A stretch of DNA of 64,000 nucleotides from Oreocharis arfaki. Lineage: Eukaryota; Chordata; Aves; Passeriformes; Paramythiidae. The notes under the pieces were generated by a model, which saw nothing but the letters and a program-made list of their open reading frames with translations, ran no database searches and was not told the origin of the DNA. The position numbers and the translations under genes were made by a program. Location of the stretch: contig VZRR01006738.1 of the NCBI GenBank assembly GCA_013398015.1, positions 185,157 through 249,156 on the forward strand. The letters run 5' to 3'. Positions within the stretch are counted from its first letter, which is position 1; each line of letters opens with the position of its first letter. Positions 38,018 to 50,200 of this stretch are shown one piece after another.

Positions 38018-40270
38018 TCTGAAAGATAAACTCTATGTTCTGTATTACACTGAACAAGGAGCAGATGCTTTGTGCTGGGTTTTGAATGTTTTGTACTTTG
38101 CCATGTGCAGTTCTAGGCTGTGTCCATTGATCCAGTAGCTGGTGAGTCTGTTGGAACTGTGCTCGGACATTTGATGTGGATTGAGTGGCTCCAGCTGAGA
38201 TCTTTTGCCTGGGAAATGCTGATTTCCACCCGTGGCAGAAGTAGCATTAGAAACCCAGGCAGAGGTTGGCAAAATATAATACGAAGTAGTTCTGCTCATC
38301 CTTGCAAACAAACTATGTTAAAATGTTTGCGTGGTGGTTGCTGCACACCTGCGTGATTTCTCCGATTGTCCCTTTGGCACACAGCTTTGCCTGCAGCAGC
38401 AGTCTCAGTGAAGCAGCACAGTGCAGACTCTCAGTACTGTGTTCCCAGGCATAGGACCAGGGTCCAAGTTCCAGTTATGTGCAATTCCAGTGTCTGGTCC
38501 AGACCTCATCTGGTGGTGGAGAGAAAATGTAGGAGGAGGGTGGGGATGGCTATCAGTTCTGGGAAGTAAATGGGGCAAGAAGGAAGCAAATGTTTCCTTT
38601 CGTTTTTGTTTCACACATTGTAACCAAGGCCTTCAAGGCAGAATGAGGTAGAAATATAAGAAGAGTGCAATTTCTTGGAGTGTATCAGCATATATGTAGA
38701 TTTTTTATGTCATACAAGGATTCCTGTTCTCAGGAGTTGTTCAGTGTCTGGATTTTTGCATTACCTGAGGTAGTGTGTACCTCTCTTCCCATGCTTTTAG
38801 ATTGTGGACTCCTGAGTGTGAATGAGTGACTAAGCCTTGTGACCTTCAGCTGGGGTCAGGGACACAGAGGTAGTGATGAACACTGGAAGAACAACTGGAA
38901 AGCGAGGCAGTTATTCGTGGGGATACTGAGACACTGGGTAATCTATAATCTCTCTTTTTCCCAGTTTTGGTTTTGTTTTCCTGTGTAGTGTTGTTATCAA
39001 ACAAAGCTTGTATCACCCAAGCAGTTTGCATGCTAAAGGGAGCTGGACTGTTAAGTCTCGATTGCATTCCTCTCGGCAGCACCTTTTGACTTTCTCCTGT
39101 GGCTTTGATGAAGAGAACAGTGCTCAGGCATCTCAAAGTGAAGGCAGTACCCAATACTGAGGTGCACTGACTCTAGTGTTCATGACTAGGCTTTGCTCTT
39201 CCTTGAAGTGTCAGTGCAACTAGCTGAAGATTCATAGGGCTTCTCCCTTGACTGATTGATTTTTAAGGTCAAAAAAGGCAGGGAGAACAGACCAAATGAG
39301 GTTGCAAGAACATCTGCACTGGTCTCCTGTGTACCAGAGGTCATGGACTTTGTCCTAGCTATTCTCTGCATCAAGAAACATGTTATCTGCTGTCAGTCAC
39401 TATAGAGCTTCCATTGATAAGGATGTCTTTAAAGCAATTGAGTAGCACTGCATGTGGCATTTCAGCAGTAGTCACGGAGGGATGACATCTTCTAAATGAA
39501 GACAACAACAAGTGAAGCTTTTAATGACATCCAAAGCCCTTGTAAAAGATTCCACTTCCAACAGCTATTGCATAACTCCTAGCACAGAGACAAGAGATCC
39601 ATTGAAGAAGAGGAAGAAAGTAAAACATGCTAAAACCTGTGAAATGTTGCTTCTGTTTGTTTGTGGTTTTTTTCTGATGCTTGTGGAGGTGTGATTGCTG
39701 CTGTCGGCAGCATATTGGTCAGTGCTGTTCAATTTCAGGTTCAGTTTACCAGGCTGTATTTGCCAAGGGATGGCCAGAGCTGACAGGGAAGCAAGGGAAG
39801 GCACAGCAAAGTTCAGCTACAGTTGTCAGCTTTGTGAATGATATATTTAAGCTTAGCCACCAAAAATAGTAGCTTTGCCATGCCTCTGTGTAAATCTCCA
39901 AGAGACTGAAGAAACAATTCTGAACTAAAATGCATTCTCCCTTAGGGACTTTTTTCAGCACTGAGCCGAATTACTTTTTAAATTGGGGGGTTAGCCCTCC
40001 AGGGAAGCCATAAATATGTCCATAGTGAGCTCCAGTGGGTTAAATATTCCCAATTGCCCTATTACAGGAATTCAGGAAAGAAAACGATAGACAGTTCTCC
40101 CTAGTAAAAGCTCTAGCAGGTGTTTTCTAGCAACCTAAGTGATACCGCACAATTTACTCTTTAATATCTAGTTTATGAAAATTTATTGTCTCAGTGGTTG
40201 AAACTGGCCACTTCTGGTCTTTGAATAATGGCTGTAGTGGATATTTTAAGTGTCTCTTGATAATTACTTA
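38018..40270 (+). other. PLCXD3 upstream intron, segment 7 (no gene seen)
   Basis: No exon, RNA gene or transposon recognised between the two CR1 copies. Confidence 0.65.
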
Positions 40271-41105
40271 CGGAATAATAGAATGGTGTGGGTTGGAAAG
40301 AATCTTAAAGATCTTTTTTTCCAACCCCTTTGCCTTGATCAGGTACACGTTTCACTAGACCTGGTTACAAACGCTATCCAGCACTTGGCCTTGGGCACTT
40401 CCAGGGGTGGGGTATCCACAACTTCCTTGGGCAACCTGTTCCAGTACCTCACTGTTTTCTGAGTAACACTGCCCTCTTCTTGACATCTAATCTAAAGCTC
40501 TCCTCCTTTAGTTGAAAACTGCTCCTTCTTGTCCTATGACTGTCTGTGTGAAAAGTTGCTCTCCTTCTTATTTATAAGACCCCTTTAGGTACTGGAAAGC
40601 TACTATTCAGCAGCCATCTCCAAGCTTAACAACCCCAGCTCTTTCATCCTGTCCTCAGAGGAGAAGTGCTCTGGCCCTTTGATCATCTTCATGGCCAAGG
40701 GCATTCCTTTGGACTTGCTCCAGCAGGTCCCTGTCCTTCCTGTGCTGGGACCCCAGAGCTGGATGCTCCAGGTGGGTCTCACCCGGGCAGAGCAGAGGGG
40801 CAGAATCCCCTCCCTCCCCTGCTGCCCACGGGGCTCTGGCTGCAGCCCAGGACACGTTTGGCTCTCTGGGCTGTGAGTGCCATGGCTGGGTCATGTCCAG
40901 CCTCTCACCCACCAGCACCCCCAAGTCCTTCTGGGCAGGGCTGCTCTCGGTCTGTTCATGCCCAGCCTGTGCTGATATCAGGGGTTGTCCCAACCCAGGT
41001 GCAGCACCAGCACTTGGCCTTGTTAAACCTCATCAGATTCCCATGGGCCACTTCTCAAGCTTGTCCAGGTCCCTCTGGATGGCATCTCATCCTTCAGGAA
41101 GTCTC
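40271..41105 (-). mobile_element. CR1 LINE fragment (about 830 bp)
   Basis: This antisense CR1 begins at 'ggaataatagaatggtgtgggttggaaag' (the element's 3' end) and carries the expected ordered blocks: 'cttgggcacttccaggggtggggtatccacaacttccttgggcaacctgttccag', 'gctccttcttgtcctatgac', 'gatgctccaggtgggtctcacc', and 'tccctctggatggcatc'. GC content jumps relative to the surrounding intron. The long plus-strand open frames here (for example 183 codons at 40893-41444) are antisense readings of the CR1 ORF2 region and are not genes. The copy is 5'-truncated. Confidence 0.95.
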
Positions 41106-44100
41106 CTGCCCTATTTTGTAGTGGACCAGCTTTCTCCTTGCCTTCTTTTGTGGCTGATACATCAGCAGAAGCTGTCTGTTGCCTTTCCCATTCCTTGCAG
41201 GTTTCCCTTCCCAGCTGTGCCCTTCCTAACTCCCTCTGTGCCTTCATCCTCTATTCCTCCCAGGCAGTCTGTCCTTGCTAAAACCTTCTGTAGTGGCTTT
41301 TTTAAGTTTGGTGCCACTCAGAAGCAACCCTTTCAGCCAAATTTGCCTCCTGCCTTACCTCCTTATTTCTTTGCCCTCTGTTCATATGCTTTAGGGATGT
41401 TGCCTTTCAAGTTCCTGAGTCTCTTGGCATTTAAGGTAATTTAGTTCTTCCAGGCTACCACTTACCAATTTCATGAACAAGCCAAGACAGTTGCTCTGAA
41501 AGCCAGGATCTTTATTCTGCTTTTTGCCTTCATTGCTTTCCTGAGTATTTTAAATTCTTATTTCTCCTCGTAGTCACTCAGTCCAAGGCTGTCATCAGCC
41601 TTCATGTCCCTATCACTTTCTTCCTTAATTCATACAACATCCAGCAGTTCAACTTCACTACTTAAAGGAGCACCTGCGGGAAAAAAAAGTCTTTGGTGCT
41701 CTCTGGAATTTCTGCACTCTGCTGTTCTCTTCCAGCAAATTCTCAAAATTCCCCCATGGAAACATGTAATTGTGAAGTTTCTTCCAGTCACTTAAAGGCT
41801 TCATCCACTTTCTCTTCTTGACTGGGCGGTCTGTAGTATATGCACACCATGTTAACCCCTTGTTTGCTACTCCCGTCATCCTGATCTAGAAGCCTTCGTC
41901 CTTGGCTCCTTGGATCAGGGATATGTTGAGTTGTTGAAATAGCGGGAAAACTGTGCAATATTTTAAGAAAATTTTAGATGATAAGTAAACTGGAGAGAAA
42001 ATATGTTTGCACACAAGTGGAATATCATCTTTTGCTCCCTGAACAACTTGGGATGAGTAATTTCCCCTCTTGGTTACTCCGGGTCTCAGACTGTGAAGTT
42101 CCTGTGGTACAGACCTACCGTAACAGAGGTAGATGATGTGCAAGCACTGCAGGCATCATTGCTTTTGTATTCCTGAATGTAACTTGCATCCTCTCTTCAT
42201 GGAGGCTGAGGTTTGGTGATACAGAGAACCTGCAAGAACACTTTCCAGTGAAAATGTAGGAAGGGAATGTCCCCATGCACAAAAGAAAGATTTGGAAGGA
42301 AACACTGTTGCCAAAAGGAGGTTTGTGCTGGATTCTGTTATTACCAGGAATATAGTGATTTTAGGCATGACAGTGGAAAAGATCGTACTCTAATTTGCTC
42401 TGCCAAGTATAAGGATTTTGAATTTCTGTGAGTTACACAAGTAAACTGTCTAGGTCAACAGGGCAGGATTAAGGCAAAAGGAAATGCAGATGAGTGCATG
42501 ATGGAAATAAATGTTTAATTGACCTGTTCAGATTACCTATACAAGTGGAAAGACAAAACAGTTGCTGCATTTTTTGGTCAGGAGGAATCTTTATATACTC
42601 TTGAACCACTGTCATGTGCTTCATTTGGTGTCAACCAAGTCAAGCCTTATTTCCTTTTTGTATTATGCAGTAGGGCTTCCTTGTTTGGGTTACAAAACAT
42701 GGAAATTCTCAGAGCACTGTGCACTTTTCTCATTACCATCCACATAGGAACACCTATTTTTAGGCTCAAGCATGTGCACAAAGACCTTAATGAGGAAAAA
42801 ATACTTTTCTGACCTATCCTGCTTGCAGTGTTCAGGTGTTTCTAACTGGTGTTTACACACACACACACACACACACACACTTCTCTGTGTTTTTTGTTAC
42901 CAGTAGCTAAAAGCTACCTGTTGATAAGCTGTTCACCTTAGTTTTCTGCTGTGAGAATTGTGCTGCCTTTCTTGACTAAAGTAGTTTTAATAAGTAGTTT
43001 AAGCCAATATGCACCTACTGGCAGTCATGGTCAGGTTTAGCTAGCACCTTTTCTGCAACTTCGGGTTGCCAGTGTCTGCAGATCAGAAGATAAAAGACAA
43101 ATGGTTTAAATAATCTTAATACCATTCTGAGCCTACTGCTCTAATCAGTTGATCATGTTTACACAGGTACTTAATCTGGCATAAAACCCTACAAAAATAA
43201 AATGGACTCCAATGGACAAAGTAAGGGTTTGCAAAATCCATCTCTTGCTAGTATCAGTAGCTGTGCCTTGTTTTAAACAAGACTGGATTTACTTTGATTT
43301 CTAGATTAGTGCAGGTTACACTGAGCAGAACATTTAATGCATCTCATTGATTTTCCCTGTAATACTGTTGATACACAGGTCACTGCTCTAGTAATTTGTT
43401 TTACAATTAGAATTCTGTATGTAGATCTAGTCCCCAAGGATATCAATGTGTAACCAGATACTGCATGATCTAATCAGGTTCTGCAAGAAATACATTATCA
43501 CTTCAACACTTAGCAGTAGAAAGCTTCATCAAATTGGAAAAATTGTCTAATATTTAAGGCAAAATGCAGTTCAAAGAGACAACCATGAGAAGCAGGTGTG
43601 TATAAAATTTAAAGACATTTCTCAGATTAAACAAAGCCAAATCCAAGCCAGAGTCTAATATGGTTTGTCATGACTCCATTTATTATTAAAGAAGAAAATG
43701 TTACAGCTGCTGCTTCAGTTTATGGGGTTTATTCCAGTTCAGGTAAAGTAGCATTGCTCCCAGAAATGACTGACTGGCTGAATTTCATTAATGTGATACT
43801 TGCTTGCTACAGCATGCGTGCTTTGGAAAGTAATTTTGAAAAGCACCTGCAAAGGCTTTGGTAGCAGGCAAGACTTGTTCTCCGAACTCATTTTGCTGTA
43901 GGATTTGGATCTCTGAGTGCCTGGTACTGCAGTCCATTTCCAGAATACAAGTCCTGCTGACCCAGTTGAAGGAGTTTTGCGAGCAGCATGTCTGTCTCAG
44001 GCTGAGCAGCAGATCTGCTTGCTGCTGTGAGTCTGACCGGAAGCATCTATGGCTGTAACAGCAGGAGCGTGGCTCTGCCAGCAGCTGGACAGTGTTTCTG

Positions 44101-45026
44101 TGTGAGCTGCCAGGTCTCAGCACCAGGTGTTCAGCAGCCTAATGGTGGACAAAGGTGATAAGCATCTCCTAGGGTCAGCTCATCTCTCCGTAAAGCTGCT
44201 TTCATGTAGGTGTCTGAATGCTGAGGGTAGTTAATTGTGGCTTTTGTTTTGAGATTGTGGGTTTTTTTAATGGACATAGCTTAAGACAGAGAATTTTGTA
44301 TAGCGAAGTGCCGTACTTATTTGTATTAAACTTTGTGTTGTAGAAAATGCTGACTCCTGTACATAGGCACGTTAAGTTTTACATCCCATTCTTGTGAAGA
44401 GCATGCAGCAGAGTTTCTGAGTTTTATCAGTGGAGTGCAATGCTATCCTTGGCTCTATCTGTTGTACTTATTTAGCAAAAGAAATTAAAGAATTTTAGAA
44501 GTAAATTTAAGAAGGAAAACAATGTTCAGTAGCCTAGTGGATGACCAGATGAGACTTGAAGTAAAGATCAGAAAGGTTGTGTTCCTTGGCATTTTTTCAA
44601 CTCCTATTTTACCTGGCTATAAAAGCGTGTGTGGGATGATGTTGGTTTGTTTTGGTTTCTTCCTTTGGTTCTAGAAACTAGACAGTGCACAATTCAGTGT
44701 GCAGGGCCAGGCTCTCCTCCTTGGCTCAAGGGATTTATTGTGTGACTACCACAATTGCTTTGATGTTCAGAGCCCACTGGGTTCATTGAGCCTAAAGGCA
44801 TAAGCAAGCGCTGGAAGAGAGGGACTGAGCATCCAGACAAACAGTGAAACAGACATTACCTTTCTTTCAAGTTCCTACAAGGTGCTGGTGGGGCGAATGC
44901 TGCCAAACAAATGTACTGATGTTGAGGGAAAGAGCAGGGGAGGTGATTGATGAGTGTTGGTACAGGTCAGAAAATTACTTTCATTGAGGAAAACCCACTA
45001 AAGGCTTTTAATATATGAGTACAATG
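41106..45026 (+). other. PLCXD3 upstream intron, segment 8 up to the exon
   Basis: Plain intron leading to the splice acceptor. It contains one CA microsatellite, listed separately, and no other recognisable element. Confidence 0.7.
42855..42880 (+). repeat. (AC)13 microsatellite
   Basis: Thirteen uninterrupted AC dinucleotides. This length is enough for the locus to be length-polymorphic in a population. Confidence 0.97.
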
Positions 45027-45056
45027 CTGATAATTTTTCTGTCTTGTGTTTTTAGG
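45027..45056 (+). other. PLCXD3: Splice acceptor and branch site of the PLCXD3 exon
   Basis: The exon is preceded by a T-rich tract (45031-45053) ending in AG at 45054-45055. A CTGAT branch-site match at 45027-45031 puts the candidate branch adenosine at 45030, about 25 bases upstream of the AG, a normal distance. Placing the boundary here restores the Gly codon of GSHDS as G|GG, which matches the protein family. Confidence 0.9.
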
Positions 45057-45764
45057 GTCTCATGACTCTTTTAGCTTCTACATCGATGAAGCCTCTCCAG
45101 TTGGGCCTGAACAGCCGGAGACAGTCCAGAATTTTGTGTCAGTTTTTGGGACTGTGGCTAAAAAGCTGATGAGGAAGTGGTTGGCTACACAGACCATGAA
45201 CTTCACCAGCCAGCTGGGGGCAGGTATACGGTATTTTGATCTCAGAATTTCCACCAAGCCCAGAGACCCAGACAATGAACTCTACTTCGCTCATGGTTTA
45301 TTCAGTGCCAAAGTCAAGGAAGGTCTGGAGGAGATCAATGCATTTCTCACTGAGCACCCAAAAGAAGTGGTCTTCTTGGACTTCAATCATTTCTATGGGA
45401 TGCAGAAATGCCATCATGAAAAGCTTGTCCAGATGCTCAAAGACACATATGGAAACAAAATGTGTCCTGCTATATTTGCCCATGAGGTCACTCTCCAGTA
45501 CCTTTGGGAAAAGGAGCACCAAGTGCTGGTGTTCTACCACAGCCCAGTGGCTGTCGAGGTAGCCTTTCTGTGGCCAGGCCAGATGATGCCAGCTCCCTGG
45601 GCAAACACAACAGATACGGAAAAGTTGATTCAGTTCCTGCAGGCATCAATCACTGAAAGAAGAAAGAAAGGCTCCTTTTTCATATCTCAAGTAGTGCTGA
45701 CACCAAAGGCTAGTACGGTGGTGAAAGGGGTTGCAAGTGGTCTCAGAGAAACGATCACAGAAAG
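45056..45764 (+). CDS. PLCXD3: PLCXD3 internal coding exon (PI-PLC X domain)
   Basis: This exon encodes most of a phosphatidylinositol-specific phospholipase C X-domain protein. The family is related to enzymes that cleave phosphoinositides; PLCXD proteins lack the PH, EF-hand, Y and C2 modules of classical PLCs and are thought to be cytoplasmic. The translation matches vertebrate PLCXD3 almost throughout. It starts inside the Gly of GSHDS and ends inside the Arg of ETITER, so it covers human-equivalent residues 35-271 of 321. Seen directly: the first catalytic His in GSHDS (codon 45061-45063, human H37), YFDLR with Asp at 45238 and Arg at 45244, the second catalytic His in FAHGL (codon 45292-45294, human H114), and VVFLDFNHFY with Asp at 45379. 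No stop or frameshift interrupts it. Length is 709 bp, entered in phase 1 and left in phase 2. PLCXD1 and PLCXD2 are less likely, because the match includes the PLCXD3-typical EASPVGPEQPETVQNFV stretch. The first and last coding exons were not found here. Confidence 0.97.
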
Positions 45765-45770
45765 GTAAGT
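45761..45770 (+). other. PLCXD3: Splice donor of the PLCXD3 exon
   Basis: AAAG|GTAAGT is close to the ideal U1 snRNA complement. Reading on past it gives an immediate TAA in the coding frame (45766-45768), while known PLCXD3 proteins continue with about 50 further residues after ETITER. The split Arg codon AG| gives a phase-2 intron. Confidence 0.95.
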
Positions 45771-47029
45771 TTGTGGCTGGTAAGGTGTGCTGACTGTGCT
45801 GGATGTGTGTTGGTAGTGCTGTTTTTCTACTTCCTTTTAAAGATACTCTAGCAGATGTGTTTCTTCCATGCTACTCTGGGCTAGTCAGAACTTGACATTA
45901 TCCTAAAATATTTAAAGAGAAACACATTGAAGGACAAGCTTTTGTATCTTTAAAGGAAATCTGCCACTGAAGCATAATGAGATATTAACGGATTGGGTTA
46001 ACCTCTTTTTTCTGAATGCAGGTTTTGCTAATTTGTTTTATTTTCCAAATGTGTTTTTTTACCATAGGCATGGATTATCTTGCCTAAGATTTCCTTACTG
46101 GAAAATCTTATCTGTATGATCTAGATGAATCTATCTGTATGATGTAGATAATTTAAGCTTTTATTTGTGCATTAGCCTTCAGGTATAGAAGAAAAAAATT
46201 TTTCGTCCTGGCTCATCAGCAAAGCTTGATGCTGCAGAATTTGTCTTTACGCACCTCAAAGATGCATGGTTTCTCTGTCTCTACACCATCACACATTGTA
46301 TCAAAGACAGCAGGACACCATTAGAGAGGATTTGACTCCTGAAAGTCTTTCTTCTTTTATCATACAGGAAAGAGACGGCGGACCATTGTATAGGTTCTGT
46401 ACATGGAATAGTTTGTTGACAGGCCATTAGTTGTTACATTACAAAAAAAGCTGCCTGTGCAAGACATGCATTATTTATACCATTCTGACTTTGATAAATC
46501 ACAGCCAATTTTGAGCTTAAAGGCATATATATGTGAGTATGTTCTTGACAACGTGGTAGGAAAACTGAAATTTAATGCCAAGACACAAGAGCTATTTTCT
46601 TTTTCTCCTTAAAAATAAAGAAGGGTTGCAGAGTGTAAAAAAAATTTACAATGGGGGTCACTGGCCTGCTAATGTTTTGCTCTCTGCACTGATGTGCCTG
46701 TGACAGGAAGGTCTGTTGGGAGCATATCCCGTTCTATGAGATGAAAGATGCAGTGTCTGCAAAGAAAACATGCCTCATATTTGAGAAAGGTTGAGCTATT
46801 TTTATGGCAGCTTTCCCAAGCAACTGTGAACTTGAAAAAATAGGTTAAAAACTTTACCTGACATGGTACAACACTGGCATGGAAGGTTTTATGAGCAGTG
46901 AACTGTGATTTAGAAGTGAGACTGTGTGGATGTTGAAAAGCTGCTGGCAGAGAAAAATCCACCATTTTGCAAGTATTCTGTTAAAGTCTTTGGTTTCAAC
47001 ATTCCAAGCAAGATGCTTTTCTAACACCT
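45765..47029 (+). other. PLCXD3 downstream intron, segment 1
   Basis: The intron starts at GTAAGT. No second exon is seen. A 23-bp-period tandem duplication lies at 46109-46149. AATAAA-like sequences here have no matching 3' UTR evidence. Confidence 0.7.
46109..46149 (+). repeat. Two-copy tandem duplication, 23-bp period
   Basis: TATCTGTATGATCTAGAT at 46109-46126 recurs at 46132-46149 with one change (C to G at the twelfth base). Confidence 0.85.
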
Positions 47030-47250
47030 TGCAGGTGTGTCCTATTAGGAGTCTAACAGGTGGTGTGGGGTCTGGCCAATCACTTGGAGAGGTGGTTGGA
47101 CCAGGGACCAATGATCCTTGCCATAGACCAATGCAAGGATTATATAAGGCCTGCCTGTAATTAAATAAAGGGGGTTATAATTTCCCTCAACTGGAACTCT
47201 GACTCGGACCTCCATTTTTTCCTCATCGCCCGTGCTTCAACTGCAACACG
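47030..47250 (+). mobile_element. LTR-like promoter/polyadenylation cassette
   Basis: Within about 100 bases there are three CCAAT boxes (47076-47080, 47108-47112, 47128-47132), a TATATAAG TATA box at 47141-47148 and an AATAAA signal at 47164-47169. This ordering, with the poly(A) signal about 20 bases after TATA, matches the U3/R junction of alpharetrovirus-type LTRs. The sequence after AATAAA ('gggggttataatttccctcaactggaactctgactcgg') reads like an R/U5 region. I could not fix the TG and CA ends or find a target-site duplication, so boundaries are approximate. A cellular promoter is the alternative, but no CpG island or gene follows. Confidence 0.5.
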
Positions 47251-50200
47251 ACTGTACTTGCAGCTCTTGGTATATCCTTCATCTGTGTTTTGTGGGCTCC
47301 ACTGGACTGGGGAGTCTCCCTCTCTCCTGAGTCTGAAGAGCACTTCTTTATCCTAAAATACTGCTTTGTTGATGGGTTTTACCAATAAACACCTTGCTGT
47401 TAAGAGATGTTTTTCCTCTGGTAAGCATCTTTCTCAATGTTCTTTAGAACATAAAGTAGCAAAATCAGGAAACTAACAGGTTGTTCTTGAAACTTGTTGT
47501 ATTGATGAAATAGCCATCAAACCCCATTTTCTTCATCTTTGGCTCTTAATGTGCTTTTTTGAAGTTGTTTGGAAAATAAAGACTTGAAATAGATGCTGAA
47601 TATGTTTGACTGAGCTCTGAATGTCCAGATCCTTTGATCTCTTGATATGCCTTTCTCAACAGCAAATCTTGAAATTTTAACTAACTTCAAATGTCAGTAA
47701 ATAATTGGGCTGAAAAACCTGGAGATATTGTTTTGCCAGATTTTAACTGAGATTTTTCACATGATCCCCAAGTATGTAGTCATGTCTGCTACATGAAAAG
47801 TTGTTTCTTTTTTGCATAATTCTTTTAGCCATCATGAGAGAAATAGACCTTCAAAATAATCTCCAAGGCTAATATTTAGTCTTCCAAGTGTGGTGTCTAA
47901 TTTGGAATTTTTATTTTTAATACAAAAAATATACTGTAGGAAGAAACAGGCTTGGAATCTATGATAATATAGATGGAAACTGAGCTTTTGTTTTGAGTTA
48001 ACTGCTATAAAAGTAAACATCAAATATCTTCAGAACTGTTCCTCATTCTATGATGATTCTGTCAAAAAATTAATAGGCAAGCGATTAAAAGCTGAAGTAC
48101 AATTTACACAGTAGAATTTTCACAGTTCTCTTCAATCTCACTGCCTTAATGTTTCAGTAGTTTAAAAGTTTATAATCCATACGAAAGGTATCAAGACATG
48201 CATTCCAGCTGTGCTGTTTGCCACTTTGAACCATCACTCAGTAAAAAGATTATTTTGTCCTTTTCAGAATAAATACCCAGATCAAACCCCATCTTTCTGA
48301 CTAGGTAGATAATATATGTGCTTTTTTTGCCAGTTACTGGATAGACTTATGTATGTTATACTGTTTTCTCCTTATTAAGAAATGGTGGTGAAGAGCCTTA
48401 CATTAAGAATGCAGTTATCTTGCTTTTGGCAGCAGTTTTGTGACCATACTTGCATGGGGTTCTTCTCTCCCGTTGAATTTTAAAAGATCTGAATGCAAAT
48501 GAATAAGGCTGAATTTTTCAAATAATTCGGGGGGCGGGGGGGCGTTGTTTTTCGGTTTGGTTAGGGTTTTTTCCCTAAATTAAGTGTTACATTTAAGAAA
48601 TGTTTCTTTGGCATTTTCAAATAAAACGTGTAGTAATTTCTTTTGTTTTATTTCTCCATCTGTACAGTGGCCTTTTGCATATTGACTTAGTTTTGAAAAT
48701 AGAGTAAAGTTTAGATCCTCTCAGATGCAGTAAAACATACCAGGTTTTGATCTCTGCTGTTGTTTGTTAGTCATGGAATTTTTCATGATTTGAAGTGCAG
48801 TGGCTACCTTGGAGGGAGAGCTTGGTTTCCCCTCAGTCAAAGTATCTGTTGGACTAGGAAATCTGTGAGCAGACACGATGCAGCAATCCAATCTGTACTC
48901 CATTGCACTGTTTTGTAGCTTATGTAGGGAAAGAGCACAGTGAAATATTCCTCTGTAGCCAAGATGGTTGGCTTAATGGCTTTTCATCATATATGCCTGT
49001 GGTGGTGGAGGTCCACACATGCACACTGCAGTAGAGCACCTTTCCAAGGCAATATATTTCAGAAGGAGAAGGGATGTTAATCTGTAACCTGTTCCCCACA
49101 GCGCAGATATGCAAGCTGTGAGGCCCACAATAACCTCAATTAAAAAAAAAAAAACCAAACAAAACATTTTCATGCTCCTAAGACTCAATTCAGTGAAGAT
49201 ATACCAGGACTGTTTTCTGCTGATAATGTTTGCTCACAGGCTTTGCTCTCATTACAGGTAGTGTTCGGTGGTACGGTAATTAGAAAGAAGGAGAAAGTAT
49301 AAAGTTTCGAAGCTCTCTGTCCTGCACAAGATACGAGAGGGAAAAGCCATTTCTTGTAAGGTCTTCCTAGGACCACAGTTCAGGGTAACAAATCTTGGTA
49401 ACCCAGATTTCACCTTCACTACTTGAATGAGGAGAATCGCTTGCATGTGTGCACATTATGTTTCTTAGATTTGATGATAACCTTTGAGGACTATCAGTAT
49501 GTTTCTAGGCTTAACATTCTGTCACACACACAGTTTAGATGCTAAGAAATGCTCTTTGATTAGCAAACAGTATATGCCAAATGAATTACATTTGCTGCGC
49601 TCATTGAATTAAGTTCACAGTGAGGCAGCTGCCTTCAGTATATCTGAAAGGTGGTTGTGAGACACCCCTTTGATTAGTGTAAAGCTGTTCTTCCTAATCA
49701 TCTAGTTTGCTTTCTGATTTGCAGTGAAATTACTAATTTTATCTATGACACTTGAGACAAGCATGATATTCTCTTTGTTGTCTCTGTAGTTTAATAATAT
49801 AGAAGAAGAATAGATCTCCTTCAGAGGATGCAGAAATCCTGTGATACTTTTAAAGCTTTCAAAAAATAGAAAGTAAACACATACCCCACCAATTGTCACT
49901 TGATTTCCAAATTAATCTCTAAGGATAATGTTCCCTGTGGCTCACATATGACTAAATCCTTGCCTACCATGCTAAAGCTTCCTCCTTAGCAACGAAAGCA
50001 AATTAAAAAAAATATTCTGCACATGAGAATGAACCTTTTGAAGTGGAGGCAGAGCATCCAATCCACACTATTAACAGAAGGGGTGGTAAGTAGGCCACAG
50101 AAGCTGTCAAGAGAAAATCCATCTCTTTGTACAGTCATGAACTAAGAAGAGTCAGATTTAGCTAGCGAATAGGTGGATATTGTATGAAAAATGATCCCTG

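Noticed and set aside
40893..41444. 183-codon plus-strand open frame (and the 151-codon frame at 40666-41121)
   Set aside because: Most of both frames lies in an antisense CR1 copy; they read the complement of CR1 ORF2/3' region, and similar antisense frames recur in other CR1 copies here.
48529..48542. G6-C-G7 run as a G-quadruplex
   Set aside because: The two runs supply only three G tracts of three, one short of the standard pattern.
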